64,000 nucleotides of DNA. Origin: Sphingomonas melonis. Its GTDB lineage: Bacteria > Pseudomonadota > Alphaproteobacteria > Sphingomonadales > Sphingomonadaceae. This document shows, in pieces, positions 17,730 through 26,229 of the stretch. How positions within the stretch are numbered: the stretch's first letter is position 1; every line of letters begins with the position of its first letter. The stretch lies in assembly GCF_013409985.1 (NCBI RefSeq), contig NZ_JACCBY010000006.1:1-64000 (forward strand), given 5' to 3'. A model generated the notes under the pieces. The model did not search any database, was not told where the DNA came from, and saw only the letters and a program-made list of their open reading frames with translations. The translations under genes were made by a program, and so were the position numbers.

Positions 17730-17761
17730 GGGAGGTCGGCGCAAGCCGGCCTCCCTTTTTG
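17730..17761 (+). terminator. Rho-independent terminator after the OmpA gene
   Basis: GGGAGGTCGGC at 17730-17740 pairs with GCCGGCCTCCC at 17745-17755 (one G-T pair) around a 4-base loop, followed by TTTTTG. It lies 30 bp past the stop codon. Confidence 0.9.
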
Positions 17762-17900
17762 TTTGCCGCTGTTATGCGGCATCATCGGCGCAGTGCCGCG
17801 TGATCAGCCTGCGACTGGTCGCAACACGGGGAAGACTGGCAATCGCCGTGCGTTCGGCTAGAGAACGCCGGGGTTCCTCCCATCTGGCAAGAGGGTATCG

Positions 17901-19202
17901 ATGCGCATCACGATGATCGGTTCGGGTTATGTCGGCCTGGTGTCCGGGGCCTGTTTCGCCGACTTCGGCCATGACGTGATCTGCGTCGACAAGGACGAGG
18001 GCAAGATCGCGGCGCTCAGGGCCGGGCGCATGCCGATCTACGAGCCCGGACTGGAATCGCTCGTGGCGACCAACGTCGCTGCCGGGCGGCTGACCTTCAC
18101 CACCGATCTGGCGGCCTCGGTGGCGGGCGCCGATGCGATCTTCATCGCGGTGGGGACGCCGTCGCGGCGCGGCGACGGCCATGCGGATCTCAGCTATGTC
18201 TTTGCCGCGACCGAGGAGATCGCCGCGGCGGTGACCGGCCCGACCGTCGTCGTCACCAAATCGACCGTGCCGGTCGGCACCGGCGACAAGGTCGAGGCCA
18301 TCCTGCGCGAGAAGCGGCCCGATGTGGCGGTCGCGGTCGTCTCCAACCCCGAATTCCTGCGCGAAGGCGCGGCGATAGGCGACTTCAAGCGGCCCGACCG
18401 CATTGTGATCGGCACCGACGACGAGGCGGCGCGCAAGGTGATGCGCGGCGTCTACCGGCCGCTCTACCTCAATGAATCGCCGATCCTGTTCACCGGCCGC
18501 CGCACCTCGGAACTGATCAAATATGCGGCCAATGCCTTCCTCGCGACCAAGATCACCTTCATCAACGAGATCGCCGACCTGTGCGAAGCCGTGGGGGCGA
18601 ACGTGCAGGACGTCAGCCGCGGCATCGGCCTCGACAATCGTATCGGCGCCAAGTTCCTCCATGCCGGCCCCGGCTATGGCGGGTCCTGCTTCCCGAAGGA
18701 CACGCTGGCGCTGCTCAAGACCGCCGAGGATTTCGAGAGCCCCGTCCACATCGTCGAGGCGGTGGTCAAGGTGAACGACAGCCGCAAGCGCGCGATGGGC
18801 CGCAAGGTGCTGCACGCGCTGGGCGATACGCCCAAAGGCAAGACGGTCGCGCTGCTCGGTCTGACCTTCAAGCCCAATACCGACGACATGCGCGATGCGC
18901 CGTCGATCGCCATCGCGCAGGCGCTGAGCGATGCCGGCGTCACCGTGCGGGCCTATGATCCCGAAGGGATCGAGCCGGCGCGGCGGATGATGCCCGACCT
19001 CGTCTATTGCAAGGACGCCTATGAGGCGGCGACCGGCGCCGACGCGGTCGTGATCGTCACCGAATGGGATGCGTTCCGCGCGCTCGACCTGCCCAAGCTG
19101 GCGTCGATCATGGCCGCGCCGGTGCTCGTCGATTTGCGCAACGTCTATCGTCGCGACGATGTCGAGGGCGCGGGCTTCGCCTATACCGCCGTCGGGCGCT
19201 GA
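17901..19202 (+). CDS. ugd: UDP-glucose 6-dehydrogenase
   Basis: A 433-residue cytoplasmic enzyme that oxidises UDP-glucose to UDP-glucuronate with two NAD, feeding exopolysaccharide and lipid glycosylation. The N-terminal Rossmann motif is GSGYVGLVSG (residues 7-16), followed by IYEPGL and FIAVGTPS; the catalytic Cys (about 263) is in GYGGSCFPKD; and the C-terminal domain has LGLTFKPNTDDMRDAPS. Length is typical. It overlaps the convergent ygfZ gene by 22 bp at its 3' end. The gene stands alone, not in a polysaccharide locus. Confidence 0.96.
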   Translation: MRITMIGSGYVGLVSGACFADFGHDVICVDKDEGKIAALRAGRMPIYEPGLESLVATNVAAGRLTFTTDLAASVAGADAIFIAVGTPSRRGDGHADLSYVFAATEEIAAAVTGPTVVVTKSTVPVGTGDKVEAILREKRPDVAVAVVSNPEFLREGAAIGDFKRPDRIVIGTDDEAARKVMRGVYRPLYLNESPILFTGRRTSELIKYAANAFLATKITFINEIADLCEAVGANVQDVSRGIGLDNRIGAKFLHAGPGYGGSCFPKDTLALLKTAEDFESPVHIVEAVVKVNDSRKRAMGRKVLHALGDTPKGKTVALLGLTFKPNTDDMRDAPSIAIAQALSDAGVTVRAYDPEGIEPARRMMPDLVYCKDAYEAATGADAVVIVTEWDAFRALDLPKLASIMAAPVLVDLRNVYRRDDVEGAGFAYTAVGR

Positions 19203-19906
19203 TCCTCGGCGAGCGCTGCGGCCAGCCAGTCCGGCCGCAGCGCATCGCCCAACGCCTCGACCCGGCGATGTTCGACCATCAGGCCGAGCTCGGGATAGCA
19301 GGCGCGGGTGCGGTCGCCCGCTTCGCCCAGAGGCGCGACGACCAGGCGGCGGTTGACCTTGGCGCGATGATGCATGCGCGCGGTATTCTCCTGGCCGATA
19401 TAGCAGCCCTTGGTGAAGCTGACGCCGTTCAGCTCGCGGGCGTTGCATTCGAGCCACAGCGTCTCGCCATTGCCGAGCTCGCCGACGCCCTCGACGACGC
19501 CGAGCGACAGGCGATGCGCGCGCCAGCCCTCCGCGGGCTGCGTCTGAGCCGCGATCCAGCGATGCCCGAGGGCCCGCAGGCGCGGATCGGGGACGCCCGT
19601 TCCCGCTTCGCGCGACCAATGGACCGCGAGCCGATCGTCGCGCGCGATGGTGATCGCGCGGCGCAGGCGATAGAGGCCGAGGCGGCGGATCAGCGCATCG
19701 GCCTGGGCGTCCTCCGCATCGAGCAGCAGATCGTCGCCGTCGGGCCAGACGATGAAGTCGAACAGCGCCTTGCCCTGCGGTGTGAGCAGCGCCGCCCAGA
19801 CCGGCAGCGCCCCGGTGACGTCGTTGGTCACCAGCCCCTGGAGGAAGCCGCGGACATCATCGCCGCTGAGCCGGACGAGCGCGCGATCGGTAAGGGTGGT
19901 CTGCAT
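19181..19906 (-). CDS. ygfZ: YgfZ/CAF17 folate-binding Fe-S cluster maintenance protein
   Basis: A 241-residue protein of the GcvT-related YgfZ family, which uses folate to support assembly or repair of Fe-S enzymes. The diagnostic motif KGCYIGQE is present near residue 165, and the N-terminal VRLSGDDVRGFLQGLVTNDV and LTPQGKALFDFIV segments are typical. The C-terminal region is short, as in many alphaproteobacteria. It is divergent from pyrC with 71 bp between the starts and convergent with ugd, with a 22-bp tail-to-tail overlap. Confidence 0.92.
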   Translation of the reverse strand: MQTTLTDRALVRLSGDDVRGFLQGLVTNDVTGALPVWAALLTPQGKALFDFIVWPDGDDLLLDAEDAQADALIRRLGLYRLRRAITIARDDRLAVHWSREAGTGVPDPRLRALGHRWIAAQTQPAEGWRAHRLSLGVVEGVGELGNGETLWLECNARELNGVSFTKGCYIGQENTARMHHRAKVNRRLVVAPLGEAGDRTRACYPELGLMVEHRRVEALGDALRPDWLAAALAEDQRPTAV

Positions 19907-19977
19907 CGACCCTACCTAGTGCGCGGACGCGCGTCATCAAGCTGGCGGGGCGGCCCCGCCGCCGATAGGGAGGGCGG

Positions 19978-21015
19978 ATGACCGACCGTTTGACGATCCG
20001 CCGCCCCGACGACTGGCATGTGCATCTGCGTGATGGCGCGATGCTCGCGGCGGTCGCGCACCATACCGCCCGTCAGTTCGCCCGCGCGATCATCATGCCC
20101 AATCTGACCCCGCCGGTAACCGACCTTGCCGCGGCGGAAGGCTATCGCGCGCGGATCATGGCGGCGCTGGGCGACGGCGTCGACTTCACGCCGCTGATGA
20201 CCTGCTATCTGACCGATCACGCCGATGCCGGCATGATCGCGGAGGGCTATGCCGCCGGGTTGTTTGCGGCGTGTAAATTGTACCCCGCGCATGCGACGAC
20301 CAATTCCGCGCACGGCGTCACCGATATCCGCCAGCTCACCGGCGTGCTCGAGACGCTGCAGCGGATCGGCATGCCATTGCTCATCCATGGCGAGGTGACC
20401 GACCGCAGCATCGACATCTTCGATCGCGAGGCGGTGTTCGTCGAGCGCGTGCTGACGCCGCTGACCCGCGACTATCCGGCGCTCAAGATCGTGCTCGAAC
20501 ATATCACCACGGCCGAGGCGGCGGCGTTCGTCGCCGAGGCCGCGCATCCCATCGCCGCGACGATCACGCCGCAGCATCTGCTGATCAACCGCAACGCGAT
20601 CTTCGACGGCGGCCTGCGCCCGCACGCCTATTGCCTGCCGGTCGCCAAGCGCGAATCGCACCGGCTGGCGGTGCGGCGCGCGGCGGTGTCGGGCAGCCCG
20701 CGCTTCTTCCTGGGGACGGACAGCGCGCCGCATGTCGTCGGCGCCAAGGAATCGGGCTGCGGCTGCGCCGGCATCTTCAACGCGCCGTTCGCGCTCGAGG
20801 CCTATCTCCGCGTGTTCGACGAGGAGGGCGCGCTCGACCGGTTCGAGGGCTTCGCCTCGGACCATGGCGCGCGATTCTACGGATTGCCGCTCAACACGGG
20901 GACGGTGACGCTGGAACGCGCACCGGTCACCGTGCCCGACCGGATCGGCAGCGGCGACACCGCGGTCGTGCCGTTCCTGGCGGGCGAGACGCTCGGCTGG
21001 CGGCTGGTGGATTGA
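19978..21015 (+). CDS. pyrC: Dihydroorotase, class II
   Basis: This 345-residue zinc enzyme of pyrimidine synthesis cyclises carbamoyl-aspartate to dihydroorotate. The metal-binding HxH is in DDWHVHLRDGAML near residue 15, the carboxylated lysine segment is AACKLYPAHATTNS, further His ligands are in LLIHGEVTD and LEHIT, and the substrate segment is GTDSAPH near 240. Length and order match the E. coli-type (class II) enzyme. GGAGGG lies just before the ATG. Confidence 0.96.
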   Translation: MTDRLTIRRPDDWHVHLRDGAMLAAVAHHTARQFARAIIMPNLTPPVTDLAAAEGYRARIMAALGDGVDFTPLMTCYLTDHADAGMIAEGYAAGLFAACKLYPAHATTNSAHGVTDIRQLTGVLETLQRIGMPLLIHGEVTDRSIDIFDREAVFVERVLTPLTRDYPALKIVLEHITTAEAAAFVAEAAHPIAATITPQHLLINRNAIFDGGLRPHAYCLPVAKRESHRLAVRRAAVSGSPRFFLGTDSAPHVVGAKESGCGCAGIFNAPFALEAYLRVFDEEGALDRFEGFASDHGARFYGLPLNTGTVTLERAPVTVPDRIGSGDTAVVPFLAGETLGWRLVD

Positions 21016-21040
21016 GCCACCCGCCGCCGCCGCGGCTGCG

Positions 21041-21802
21041 TCAGAAGGGCATCCACCGCGCCTTGCGGGTGATCTTCATATATCCGACGTTGACGCCGGC
21101 GCGATAGCCGACGCCGAGGCGGATCGGGATCAGCACGATATTGCCGCGGCGCAGATAGGTCGCGGCAAAGCCACCGACGAAATACAGCCGTCCTTCCGCC
21201 GCCGGGAAGCGATGGAACAGGTCGGCGGTGTCGTAGAGGTTGTAGACCAGCACGAACACCTTGTTGGCGTCACCGCCGGCGTCGAAGCCGATCGACGGGC
21301 CGGTCCAATAGACCGGCTGCTGCCCTTCGACCTTGTGGCTCATGATGCCCGAGCCATAGCGCAGCCCGACGATGAACGCGCCCGCCGCCTCGCGCCCGGC
21401 GATATAGGCGTTGGGTTCGCCCTGTTCCTTGAGCACCTTCTCCAGCAGGCCGGCGAGTCCCGCCGCACCCTTGCCGAACACGCCCTCGCCCGCGGCGAGC
21501 AGATCGTCGCGATGATAGGTTTCGGCGGCGCGGTTGACCGCCTCGGCGCGGGTCTGCTCGGACACGGACGGTGGCTGGACGTTCGCCTGGGTGGAGCCGG
21601 GCTGGGCGGTCTCGGTCTGCTCGAGCGGGGGATCGGCGGGGCGCGGCGCGGACGGCGCGGGGGCGGGCGTACGCGTCTTGGCCGGTGCCGACGTGGCAAG
21701 ATCGCCGTCGATCGCCCGATTGGGATCGATCGTCGTCACCTGCGCCGGCGCACTCGCCGCCAGCAGGCTCGTCGCCGCCATGGAAAAACCGAACACACGC
21801 AT
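21041..21802 (-). CDS. DUF1134 family exported protein
   Basis: A 253-residue protein with an N-terminal signal-like segment (FGFSMAATSLLAASAPAQV), a proline- and alanine-rich linker to about residue 95, and a C-terminal DUF1134 domain (GAFIVGLRYGSGIM, VYWTGPSIGFDAGGDANKVFVLVYNL, YFVGGFAATYLRRGNIVLIPIRLGVG). DUF1134 is related to the SYLF lipid-binding fold; a periplasmic or envelope role is likely but not established. The ATG at 21802 was chosen because it precedes the signal peptide and follows a GAGGGGG site. It converges on pyrC with 25 bp between stops. Confidence 0.85.
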   Translation of the reverse strand: MRVFGFSMAATSLLAASAPAQVTTIDPNRAIDGDLATSAPAKTRTPAPAPSAPRPADPPLEQTETAQPGSTQANVQPPSVSEQTRAEAVNRAAETYHRDDLLAAGEGVFGKGAAGLAGLLEKVLKEQGEPNAYIAGREAAGAFIVGLRYGSGIMSHKVEGQQPVYWTGPSIGFDAGGDANKVFVLVYNLYDTADLFHRFPAAEGRLYFVGGFAATYLRRGNIVLIPIRLGVGYRAGVNVGYMKITRKARWMPF

Positions 21803-21964
21803 GCCTACCCCCTCGGACAACCCGACGCGCGCGAGGTTAACCATCGTCGCGCTTGCCCGGCAATGAACGAAAGGCAGGTCGGCGCGAAATTCCGTCCGAT
21901 CGTGCGACCGAGGCCGGTTGATCCGCCCGCACACCGCCGCTATAGCGCCAACTCTGCCGCATCC

Positions 21965-22054
21965 GGAGACGTGGGTGAGTGGCTGAAACCAACGCTTTGC
22001 TAAAGCGTCGTACGGGAAACCGTACCGAGGGTTCGAATCCCTCCGTCTCCGCCA
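21965..22054 (+). tRNA. tRNA-Ser(GCT)
   Basis: The 90-nt gene has a 7-bp acceptor stem (GGAGACG with CGTCTCC), anticodon loop TTGCTAA with GCT at 21999-22001, a long serine-type variable arm, the T-loop GTTCGAATCC and an encoded CCA. It reads AGC/AGT codons. Its 3' end is the insertion site of the island that follows. Confidence 0.96.
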
Positions 22055-22055
22055 G
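22031..22055 (+). repeat. attL of island 1 (tRNA 3' end)
   Basis: The last 24 bases of tRNA-Ser plus one base, repeated exactly at 53119-53143. Identity ends on both sides (G versus A before, C versus G after). The tRNA gene is kept intact on this side. Confidence 0.93.
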
Positions 22056-22165
22056 CCGCCGCGCCCCAACAGTATCAAACGAAGTCATAAGCCGCACGAA
22101 TCTGCGGATTTTTGGATTTTCGGCTGTCAAACGCAGTAAACCGATTGCGGTCAATGTCGTCCTCC

Positions 22166-22209
22166 GGGGGGTAGCCTTGGGGGTATCGCATCAGTCAATC
22201 GGGGGTATC
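22166..22209 (+). repeat. Left arm-type integrase sites of island 1
   Basis: GGGGGTATC occurs at 22179-22187 and 22201-22209, and a related GGGGGGTAG at 22166-22174, all in the same orientation and 110-155 bp from the att core. The same 9-mer occurs twice near the right end (53067-53087). This pattern fits binding sites for the N-terminal arm-binding domain of the integrase. The rest of the 306-bp gap from attL to the integrase gene (22056-22360) shows no gene. Confidence 0.65.
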
Positions 22210-22360
22210 GGCGCGAGCGCATAAGGTAACGCAGCGGTCAATTCCTACCATCGGCAGTCAAGTTAATCCTGCGGCCCTCACCTAGATTGAACGCAAATAG
22301 GAAGTTAGTTTAGCTGATTCTAGGCTTGTGAAGAATGGGCTTAAAGGAAAAATCAGTTAA

Positions 22361-23656
22361 ATGTTGACAGATACGCAGTGTAAGGGTGCAAAGGCACAGA
22401 GCAAGTCCTATAAGATTGCAGACGAGAAGGGGCTCCACCTTCATGTATCCACGACGGGGTGTCGATCGTGGCGGCACAAATACCGGTTCGGTGGAAAGGA
22501 AAAGCTGCGCACGCTGGGCACATACCCGGACATGACGCTTAAAGACGCCCGTAATCTGCGCGACAGCGACAAGCGCCTGCTGAGCGAAGGTAAGGATCCC
22601 ATTGTTGAGGCAAAGCGGGCCGCTCTCACTAACCGCCTTGCCTCCACCGATACGTTTGAGGCGCTCGCTCGAGAGTGGCACGGAAAGCAAACGCCGCGCT
22701 GGAAGCCGGTTCACGCTGCCGACGTCATTGAGAGCCTCGAGCGGGACATCTTTGGTGATCTAGGCTCACTGCCGGTTACGCAGATTGATGCAACTCTTGT
22801 GCTCGCGGCGCTGCAAAAGGTTGAGAAGCGGGGCGCGATCGAGACGGCGCATCGGCTGCGTCAGCGCCTCTCCGCGATCTTCGGCTACGGTATCGCCAAG
22901 GGGCGCGCGGTTATCGATCCCGCGGCTTCGCTCGGTAAGGTGCTCAAGCCCAAGCCGCGGACCCGGCGTTGGCCCGCCGCGACGGCCATCGGGAAGGCGC
23001 GCGAGGTGCTGGCCATCTCGGATGCGGCGGAGGCGACACCTACTGTCAAGCTGGCATCCCGCTTTCTCGCGCTTACGGCGCAGCGACCGGGCATGGTGCG
23101 ATGGATGCGCTGGGATGAACTGCGGGGGTTTGATCCCGACGTTGAGGGAACTACCGCGGAGGCGATCTGGATGGTGCCTGCCGCCAAGATGAAGCAGGAA
23201 ATCACGTTGCGTGAGGACGAGGCTTTCGATCATCCGGTGCCGCTGACCCAATCCGCCGTCGAGGTTCTCCGGCAGGCATGGTTGTTTAGTGCTGGAGGCG
23301 AATACGTCTTCCCGGGCGGCCATTCGGTGCACAAGCCGATGAGTGAGAACGCGCTCAGCTATCTCTATTTGCGCGAAGGTCTGCGTGGTCGGCACGTGCC
23401 GCATGGCTGGCGTTCAAGTTTCTCGACCATCATGAACGAGTGGGTCGTCGAGAATGGCGGACCCCGCGATCCGATGATCATCGACCTGATGCTAGCCCAT
23501 ACGCCCACCGGCATCTCTTCGAGCGAACTGCGTTACAACCGCGCGCAATTCATCGATCGACGCCGCAAGCTGGCGTCGATCTGGTCCGGCATTTTGCTGG
23601 AAGGCGCATGCGCCGTCGATGCCCTCGTTGAAGGGCGCCGACGGCGCAAGACCTGA
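22361..23656 (+). CDS. Tyrosine-type integrase of island 1
   Basis: A 431-residue site-specific recombinase with the P4-type layout: an N-terminal DUF4102 arm-binding domain (DEKGLHLHVSTTGCRSW, LRTLGTYPDMTLKDAR), a core-binding SAM-like region (about 100-200) and the catalytic domain. Catalytic residues visible are Arg in LTAQRPGMVRWMRW, HxxR in PHGWRSSFS, His in MLAHTPTG and the Tyr nucleophile in LRYNRAQF near the end. It lies 306 bp from the tRNA 3' end, the usual place for an integrase that uses the tRNA as attB. AAAGGA precedes the ATG. Confidence 0.95.
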   Translation: MLTDTQCKGAKAQSKSYKIADEKGLHLHVSTTGCRSWRHKYRFGGKEKLRTLGTYPDMTLKDARNLRDSDKRLLSEGKDPIVEAKRAALTNRLASTDTFEALAREWHGKQTPRWKPVHAADVIESLERDIFGDLGSLPVTQIDATLVLAALQKVEKRGAIETAHRLRQRLSAIFGYGIAKGRAVIDPAASLGKVLKPKPRTRRWPAATAIGKAREVLAISDAAEATPTVKLASRFLALTAQRPGMVRWMRWDELRGFDPDVEGTTAEAIWMVPAAKMKQEITLREDEAFDHPVPLTQSAVEVLRQAWLFSAGGEYVFPGGHSVHKPMSENALSYLYLREGLRGRHVPHGWRSSFSTIMNEWVVENGGPRDPMIIDLMLAHTPTGISSSELRYNRAQFIDRRRKLASIWSGILLEGACAVDALVEGRRRRKT

Positions 23657-23661
23657 TCACC

Positions 23662-23856
23662 CTACGGCTTGCGCGGGCGGCGGCAGCTCATCAGCCACGC
23701 CCAGACCTCCTCTCCCAACCACATCTTCTTGCCGCCGAAATAGAAGGGGTCGGGAAAGCCCGGCAGATTGGAATAGCGGCCGGCGCTGCTGATGCTGAAA
23801 TCGGCCATCGCGGCGATCTGCTTGAGGCAGACGAACCTCGGTCCCTGATACGACAT
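23662..23856 (-). CDS. AlpA-like helix-turn-helix regulator
   Basis: A 64-residue protein with the AlpA/MerR-like plan: FVCLKQIAAMADFSISSAGRYSN forms the helix-turn-helix and FPDPFYFGGKKMWLGEEVWAWL the wing and following helix. Such proteins act as excisionases or as activators of integrase in P4-like elements. It is convergent with the integrase, with 5 bp between stops. GGGGAA precedes the ATG. Confidence 0.8.
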   Translation of the reverse strand: MSYQGPRFVCLKQIAAMADFSISSAGRYSNLPGFPDPFYFGGKKMWLGEEVWAWLMSCRRPRKP

Positions 23857-23905
23857 TGGTGTTCCCCGTTCTTGTGAGGATTCCCAAGTGTCAGGGTTTT
23901 CGGGG

Positions 23906-24826
23906 TCATTGACCCGGCAAAAACGATTCCAGAGCGTGAGCCGACGTTTTCCATTGGTTGAGAATAGCCCGCACCGTAGCGAGGGATGGCGGCGTATACG
24001 AATGCGGCTCGACCGGGCTAACTGCCTGCTCCCTGAACTCGCGGAATACGCGCTGGACGAATCTCATGAACGGGGGCGTGCGATTGGTGTTGCTCGGTGC
24101 CGCCGGCGTGATGCACAAGACCTGCCTATAAATTCTTGCAAGATCCCAGACAAAGGCATCACGTTCGTGATCAGCTTTGTTGCCTGGGCTTGCCCGTGAC
24201 GCGCTCACTCCGTGCGCCTTGAGCGTCTTGGTGTTCCGACGGTGTCGCTCGCGGATCATCTCAGCCTCATTGAAGAGGGCTGCGCAGTTCGTCAGTCCGT
24301 GGATAACCCGGTTACCTGCGAACGGGTTGTCTATTGGTTGCAGCGAAATGTGCTGCCGCGCTCCTTTGTGACCGGCGGTCGGAAGGAGGTTGCCGTAAAG
24401 CGCGAGAGCGAGATCCTGCAGCGCCTTTTCCCTGACAATATCTGGCGCACCCGTCTCCTGCCAATGCGTTCTCGCTTGCTCGGCCAGCGTATCAGCAGCA
24501 GCCGCAATCTTTTGCGCACCATCACGGATCTGGCATATCAGATACAGATACGCTCGTCTTTCGGGCCGTTTGTCAAAGCCTTCGTTCGAAAGAAAGAGGC
24601 TCAAACACGCACGGGCGAGGTCGGCATGCCCACCGTGGTTGATCCGCTCCAGCGCCGCCCCGTCCAATTTGGGCGCGCCATTCTTGCCGCGCTTTGCAGC
24701 AAGGCCCTGTTCAAATGCGTCAAGCGCGAACGAATGGTCAAAAATTGACATCGCGGCCCGAACGTCGATCGAGCCGAGTCGCTTCTCGTAAGCGGTGGTG
24801 CCGTGGATCGGGTTAACTGAAGGCAT
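23906..24826 (-). CDS. Hypothetical protein of island 1
   Basis: A 306-residue, soluble, mostly helical protein that I do not recognise. Recurrent features are long amphipathic helices (LARACLSLFLSNEGFD, IAAAADTLAEQARTHW), a central NPFAGNRVIHGLTN segment and a helical C-terminal region. No catalytic motif or membrane segment was seen. It lies 55 bp downstream of the ParA-like gene on the same strand and may share its transcript. AAGGGCAG precedes the ATG. A role in replication or maintenance of the excised element is possible from context only. Confidence 0.6.
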   Translation of the reverse strand: MPSVNPIHGTTAYEKRLGSIDVRAAMSIFDHSFALDAFEQGLAAKRGKNGAPKLDGAALERINHGGHADLARACLSLFLSNEGFDKRPERRAYLYLICQIRDGAQKIAAAADTLAEQARTHWQETGAPDIVREKALQDLALALYGNLLPTAGHKGARQHISLQPIDNPFAGNRVIHGLTNCAALFNEAEMIRERHRRNTKTLKAHGVSASRASPGNKADHERDAFVWDLARIYRQVLCITPAAPSNTNRTPPFMRFVQRVFREFREQAVSPVEPHSYTPPSLATVRAILNQWKTSAHALESFLPGQ

Positions 24827-24881
24827 TCTGCCCTTCTTGGCTTCTGTGATCTGCCTAACACCATAGCTTAGGCCGGCTTAA

Positions 24882-25814
24882 TCACGGGTTGCGACCTGCT
24901 CCCGTATTCCTCCATTCGGCGTGGGCTCGTCGCAACGCCTTTGCTGCCGCCAAGATCGAAGCATCGTCCAGTTCGGGTGTCAGCAGAAGCCGCTGCGCAG
25001 CGGCGAGCCTGGCATTCAGCGTGATTCGCGCATCGGTCGCGTTCGCCGCAGTCGCCACCGTGTAGAGGAGCTTGGGAACGTTGCCGGAAGCCTCCCTGAG
25101 CCGCGCCAGCGCCGACGAATCGACCAGCGTGGCAAAGATGGCTTGGCTCGCGAAGGCGTGGACCCGCGATGCCATAATCGCGGTCGCCGACGCATAGTCA
25201 GGAGTAGGAGCTGCGATGATCGCGCTGAGCGGCTCCTTCCTCAGAAGGCGGACCGCCTGGATCCCGGCTGCGAGATTACCGAGCCGAACCTTGGGCTCCG
25301 GACGCTCGGCAATGCCGTTGAGGAATGTCCCCGACCCATCCTGGTCGTTGCAGAGGATGATTACCTCGCCGATCCGGCCATACAGCGAAAAGACACGCTC
25401 GATGAAAGTCGTCGCGGTCGGAGCGTTTGTCGATACGATGCAGAGGAAGATGATCCTGGCACCACCCTGTTGAAGCATGCGCCAGACGGAGCCGAGAAAC
25501 GCCATAATGGGCAGGTCGGCGCTGCCGATGCCCGCGCCCAGATCGAAGATCAGGCGATCGCCCTTGCCGGCATGCCGCGCCAACCAATCGGGCGCGTCCT
25601 CGGCACCGCTCGCCCAAGACAGCTTGATGACGTTATCGAGACCGAGCCGACGACCGAGGCCACGGTTGCCGTCGTCGGCGTCGATCAGCACGCAGCGGTG
25701 TCCGCCCATGGTGAAAGCCGCTTCCGCGACATCAGCGGTTTCGGTCTTTCCGGCACCGCCTTTCAGCGTCATCGTGACCAGGACGACGCGGCTGGCGTGA
25801 GGCGAGTTCGCCAT
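24882..25814 (-). CDS. ParA/MinD-type P-loop ATPase
   Basis: A 310-residue ATPase with the deviant Walker A LKGGAGKTETAD (about residues 17-28), followed by CVLIDADDGNRGLGRRLG, the usual ParA A' region, and a Walker B-like LIFDLGAGIGSADLP near 90. Proteins of this family move DNA or protein complexes, or keep excised elements from being lost. It is preceded by a 130-residue gene 22 bp upstream that may be its partner. A strong TAGGAGAT site precedes the ATG. No typical ParB (HTH plus N-terminal ATPase-activating motif) is evident. Confidence 0.85.
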   Translation of the reverse strand: MANSPHASRVVLVTMTLKGGAGKTETADVAEAAFTMGGHRCVLIDADDGNRGLGRRLGLDNVIKLSWASGAEDAPDWLARHAGKGDRLIFDLGAGIGSADLPIMAFLGSVWRMLQQGGARIIFLCIVSTNAPTATTFIERVFSLYGRIGEVIILCNDQDGSGTFLNGIAERPEPKVRLGNLAAGIQAVRLLRKEPLSAIIAAPTPDYASATAIMASRVHAFASQAIFATLVDSSALARLREASGNVPKLLYTVATAANATDARITLNARLAAAQRLLLTPELDDASILAAAKALRRAHAEWRNTGAGRNP

Positions 25815-25836
25815 TTTGATCTCCTATACGAAAGGG

Positions 25837-26229
25837 TTAGTCGTCGCCCTCGTCGACCCAGCGGTGCTGGTCGGGGAACAGGCCGCCTTGAGACGTCGAC
25901 AGCGTCTTGCCGGTCGGCACGGCCGAGACTTCTGCACGCGGCCTGGCTGCCTTCGACTTATCGATGGATCGGGACCGGCTCGGTGGGGCGACCCCGCGCT
26001 CTATGCACAGGCGCTTGAAGGCGCTTTCCACCGCTTCCGTCTTGAGCGAACCATCCGGCTCAAGCGCGTCGGCGATCATCGCCCAGTTCATGCCCCGGCG
26101 TCGGGCATCCAAGATGCCGTCGAAGCGGTCCTCGACCTTGCCGGTCGTCGTGGTGATGGAGCGCTTGCGCGCGACAGAAGCCGCGAGTCGCCGATCCGCC
26201 TCACGCCGCCATTTGTCTACATCCTTCAT
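25837..26229 (-). CDS. Small protein upstream of the ParA-like gene
   Basis: A 130-residue basic protein with an N-terminal helical part (VDKWRREADRRLAASVARKR), a central helix-turn-helix-like segment (FDGILDARRRGMNWAMIADAL, TEAVESAFKRLC) and a disordered charged C-terminus. It may bind DNA as a partner of the ParA-like ATPase 22 bp downstream; this is inference. An AGGAGG site 6 bp before the ATG makes the start secure. It is transcribed away from the mobilization genes. Confidence 0.65.
   Translation of the reverse strand: MKDVDKWRREADRRLAASVARKRSITTTTGKVEDRFDGILDARRRGMNWAMIADALEPDGSLKTEAVESAFKRLCIERGVAPPSRSRSIDKSKAARPRAEVSAVPTGKTLSTSQGGLFPDQHRWVDEGDD

Noticed and set aside
17772..19619. 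615-codon minus-strand frame opposite ugd
   Set aside because: ugd is unmistakable on the plus strand; the antisense translation has no recognisable domain.
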